Source: an uncultured Thermoguttaceae bacterium (GTDB lineage: Bacteria; Planctomycetota; Planctomycetia; Pirellulales; Thermoguttaceae). From it: a DNA stretch of 64,000 nucleotides. Below, in pieces: positions 61,656 through 64,000 of the stretch. The stretch lies in assembly GCA_938042245.1 (NCBI GenBank), contig CALIRO010000032.1, forward strand, positions 1 through 64,000. Reading direction: 5' to 3'. Made by a program: the position numbers and the translations under genes. Position 1 is the first letter of the stretch, and every line of letters begins with the position of its first letter. The notes beneath the pieces were generated by a model, which saw only the letters and a program-made list of their open reading frames with translations, was not told the origin of the DNA and ran no database searches.

Positions 61656-63110
61656 ATGCGAAACGAGCAAGCCGGTGAACTGTTGTTTGAGTTGTCGCGG
61701 CCGGGACGCCGGGGGGTGAGGCTACCGGCCTGTGATGTGCCGCAGCGCCCGCTGGAGGAGTTGCTCCCCCCAGAGCAGTTGGCCGATCAGCCGCCCCCGC
61801 TTCCGGAACTGAGCGAACCAGATGTGGTCCGGCATTATGTGAATCTTTCTCAACTCAACATGTCCGTGGATACGCATTTTTATCCGCTCGGATCGTGTAC
61901 GATGAAATACAATCCGAAGCGGAACGATCGGCTAGCGGGTTTGCCGGGCTTTAGCGATCTGCATCCCTATCAGCCGACCGAGACGCTGCAAGGGATTTTA
62001 GGGCTATTATATCAGGCCCAACAGATGCTGGCCGAGATTGCGGGCTTGCCAGCCGTTTCGCTCCAGCCGGCCGCTGGCGCCCATGGGGAATTGACGGCCC
62101 TTTTGGTAGTGGCAGCGTATTTCCGGGACCTCGGCCAAAAGCGAACTAAGGTGTTGATTCCCGATGTGGCGCATGGGACCAACCCGGCCAGTGCGGCCAT
62201 GGCCGGCTTCCGCATCGTGCCCATCCCCAGTACGCCCCAGGGCTTGGTCGATCTGGACGCGTTGAACAAAGAGGTGGACCAAGATACCGCTGTTTTTATG
62301 ATTACCAATCCGAATACCCTGGGCCTGTTCGATCCGCAGATGCAGCGGATCGGCCAGATGGTTCACCAAGCCGGCGCCCTGGTCTATTTAGACGGCGCCA
62401 ACATGAACGCCATTTTAGGCATCTGTCGGCCTGGGGATTTCGGGGTGGATATGATGCACTTTAATCCGCATAAGACCTTCAGCACGCCGCACGGCGCCGG
62501 CGGCCCCGGGGCAGGTCCAATCGCCGTTTCGGAACCATTGGCCCCATTTCTACCGGTGCCAATGGTCATTCGTACAGAAACAGGCTATCGGTTGGACTAC
62601 GATCGGCCCAAGTCAATCGGCCGAGTGCGAAGCTTTTTCGGCAACACCGGCATTGTGCTCCGGATGATCTGCTACATCTTAACCCATGGGCCGGAGGGAC
62701 TTCGGCAGGTGGCCGAACAGGCCGTGCTGAACGCCAATTATCTCTTGGCTCGATTGAAAGGGCTATTGCCGGTGCCTTATGGCAATCGGTGTATGCACGA
62801 GTTTGTGGCCTCAGCAGCCCGGCTCCGAGCAGAACGGGGCATCTCGGCCATGGAGATTGCCAAACGCCTGTTAGACTACGGATTCCATGCGCCGACCGTT
62901 TATTTCCCCTTGGTGGTCAAAGAAGCACTGATGATCGAGCCGACGGAGACGGAATCCAAAGCCACCCTGGACGCCTTTGCGGAGGCCATAGAACGGATTT
63001 TGAAAGAGTCGGCCGATCTGCTTCAGCAAGCTCCCCATCGGACGCCTATCAGCCGACCCGATGAAGTCCAGGCTGCTCGCCAACCAATCCTCCGCTGGTA
63101 CCCTAGCTAA
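61656..63110 (+). CDS. gcvPB: Glycine dehydrogenase (decarboxylating) subunit 2
   Basis: C-terminal half of the P-protein, 484 residues. PLP Lys 273 is in MHFNPHKTFSTPHGAGGPG. DTHFYPLGSCTMKYNPK and DVAHGTNPASAAMAG are diagnostic blocks. It decarboxylates glycine together with subunit 1 in the glycine cleavage system. Subunit 1 (gcvPA), gcvT and gcvH are not adjacent, which is unusual. ATG 61656 is chosen with GGGAGAAAG upstream. Confidence 0.95.
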   Translation: MRNEQAGELLFELSRPGRRGVRLPACDVPQRPLEELLPPEQLADQPPPLPELSEPDVVRHYVNLSQLNMSVDTHFYPLGSCTMKYNPKRNDRLAGLPGFSDLHPYQPTETLQGILGLLYQAQQMLAEIAGLPAVSLQPAAGAHGELTALLVVAAYFRDLGQKRTKVLIPDVAHGTNPASAAMAGFRIVPIPSTPQGLVDLDALNKEVDQDTAVFMITNPNTLGLFDPQMQRIGQMVHQAGALVYLDGANMNAILGICRPGDFGVDMMHFNPHKTFSTPHGAGGPGAGPIAVSEPLAPFLPVPMVIRTETGYRLDYDRPKSIGRVRSFFGNTGIVLRMICYILTHGPEGLRQVAEQAVLNANYLLARLKGLLPVPYGNRCMHEFVASAARLRAERGISAMEIAKRLLDYGFHAPTVYFPLVVKEALMIEPTETESKATLDAFAEAIERILKESADLLQQAPHRTPISRPDEVQAARQPILRWYPS

Positions 63111-63362
63111 CAAAATTCCCCCTCTCGGTAAGCCAGCAACCTCCGGTAAACAGCTAGCGATCCGATCTGCCTTGGTGGAGGCGTCCCCCCGGGTGATTCG
63201 GGGGAGCTGCCAACCCATGGCAAAACCCAGCGATAGGTTCCAGCTCCCAGCAGCCCCACCGGAAGGCAAATCGCTAGGCCCACTTGATCCCCGAACCATC
63301 GGTTCCGGGGGGCCTTCTGCGCGTCCGATTTGGGAAAATCCTGTTTTTCCAGACCGCTCCCT

Positions 63363-64000
63363 TTAGCCGATGTCCAGGGTGGTCATACCGAAAATATGTT
63401 CCATGGGCAGTTCGGGCATCCCCTTTAAATACATCCGAACCAGTTCCCAGACGGGTTTCATCTTGTGCCGTTGGGCTAAGGCCACCGCTTCGGCATTCAG
63501 TTGGGGCACATCCCAAAAGACCGGTTTGCCAGCCACCCGGTGGCAAAGGGCTAGGAACAGATCCTCCGCGGTAGCTGGATCGTCGGCAAAAAGGGGTCCA
63601 ATCCGATACCCCCGGTGAGCAGCCCGGAGCACTCCGAAGCCGGCCAGCCGACCTTGCCGAATCGCCCCTAAAGCGAAGGAGTCCGGCTGGCTAATCCAGC
63701 GGCGCAAAAACCCCACCCGAGCCGCCCCAAAATGCACCGTGTCATAGGCAGCCACTTCCCGAAATGGAATCCGCCGTAGCTCTACCATGCCGGGGCGCTC
63801 TTGGCCGGTTGCTTTCCCCTCATACCGGACGTTGCGAAACACCTCCCGGAAGCCCAGACGGGTGTATTTTTCGGCCATACCCGCCACAGCATCCAAGCCT
63901 ACGTTCCGCCGGCCTACATAGGTCCGCAACACTTGGCTTAGACGCATCCCGTAGCCTTGGCCCCGGTACTGCGGACGCACAATGTAACCCCCAAAAAAGG
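63363..64000 (-). CDS. GNAT family N-acetyltransferase (start outside window)
   Basis: The gene runs off the right edge; the visible part is 212 residues. RPQYRGQGYGMRLSQVL is the acetyl-CoA pyrophosphate-binding loop (R-x2-G-x-G). GMAEKYTRLGFREVFRNVRY completes the first GNAT unit. The second part (DSFALGAIRQGRLAGFGVLR) resembles a second GNAT-like domain of YitH/DUF1248-type proteins. The target is unknown. It is convergent with gcvPB. Confidence 0.85.
   Translation of the reverse strand, partial: FFGGYIVRPQYRGQGYGMRLSQVLRTYVGRRNVGLDAVAGMAEKYTRLGFREVFRNVRYEGKATGQERPGMVELRRIPFREVAAYDTVHFGAARVGFLRRWISQPDSFALGAIRQGRLAGFGVLRAAHRGYRIGPLFADDPATAEDLFLALCHRVAGKPVFWDVPQLNAEAVALAQRHKMKPVWELVRMYLKGMPELPMEHIFGMTTLDIG

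Overview
The window most likely comes from a planctomycete, probably a moderately thermophilic relative of Thermogutta or Pirellula. This is inferred from gene families, not from a marker gene. The evidence is a kinase fused to WD40 repeats, a DUF1080 secreted hydrolase, twin-arginine-exported Gfo/Idh/MocA and FAD oxidoreductases, two SASA-type esterases, DUF374, an FHA-adenylate cyclase, planctomycete-style leucine-rich repeats, and large secreted proteins of unknown function. GC is roughly 55-60 percent with several AT-rich intergenic islands. There is no rRNA, CRISPR array, prophage or intact insertion sequence; one tRNA-Val(GAC) is present.

Layout. 1-4.3 kb: end of a kinase-WD40 gene, a 5-formyl-THF cyclo-ligase, an SDR and a ZIP transporter. 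4.3-16.3 kb (mostly minus strand): an AddA-type helicase-nuclease, a frameshifted OpgC-like acyltransferase, a CYTH protein, a B12/radical SAM protein, a DUF1080 protein, and a two-gene unit of unknown membrane proteins. 16.6-26.7 kb: aminotransferase, secreted nitrilase, DinG-like helicase, dapF, DUF374 acyltransferase, FHA/cyclase. 26.7-29 kb: tRNA-Val, repeats and an IS5-type transposase remnant. 29-37 kb: FAD oxidoreductase, histidine phosphatase, pdxA, dtd, an unknown secreted protein, a DUF457 membrane hydrolase. 37-45.6 kb: cvpA, then on the minus strand an LRR protein translationally coupled to accA, a kinase, a glycosyltransferase, truA and asd. 45.8-51.6 kb: a carbohydrate-type plus-strand cluster (HpcH aldolase, SASA-like esterase, Gfo/Idh oxidoreductase, unknown secreted protein). 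51.7-64 kb: ABC ATPase, a large membrane-anchored protein, MazG-like protein, tRNA-binding protein, SASA esterase, GH51 arabinofuranosidase, gcvPB and the start-truncated end of a GNAT gene.

The most notable pattern is outside the genes. The octamer GGGNAGGG, identical to the E. coli FtsK-orienting (KOPS) consensus, is enriched and strictly polarised. Sixteen copies read rightward between 29.2 and 36.9 kb, and twenty-one read leftward between 41.7 and 58.6 kb. Several occur as overlapping clusters. KOPS converge on dif, so this predicts a replication terminus at about 36.9-41.7 kb. That interval holds an AT-rich intergenic island at 40.56-40.68 kb. Several of the octamers lie in a roughly 100-residue low-complexity insertion in TruA. 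Similar insertions occur in the 5-formyl-THF cyclo-ligase and the radical SAM protein. At least four dispersed hairpin repeat families fill the gaps between genes.
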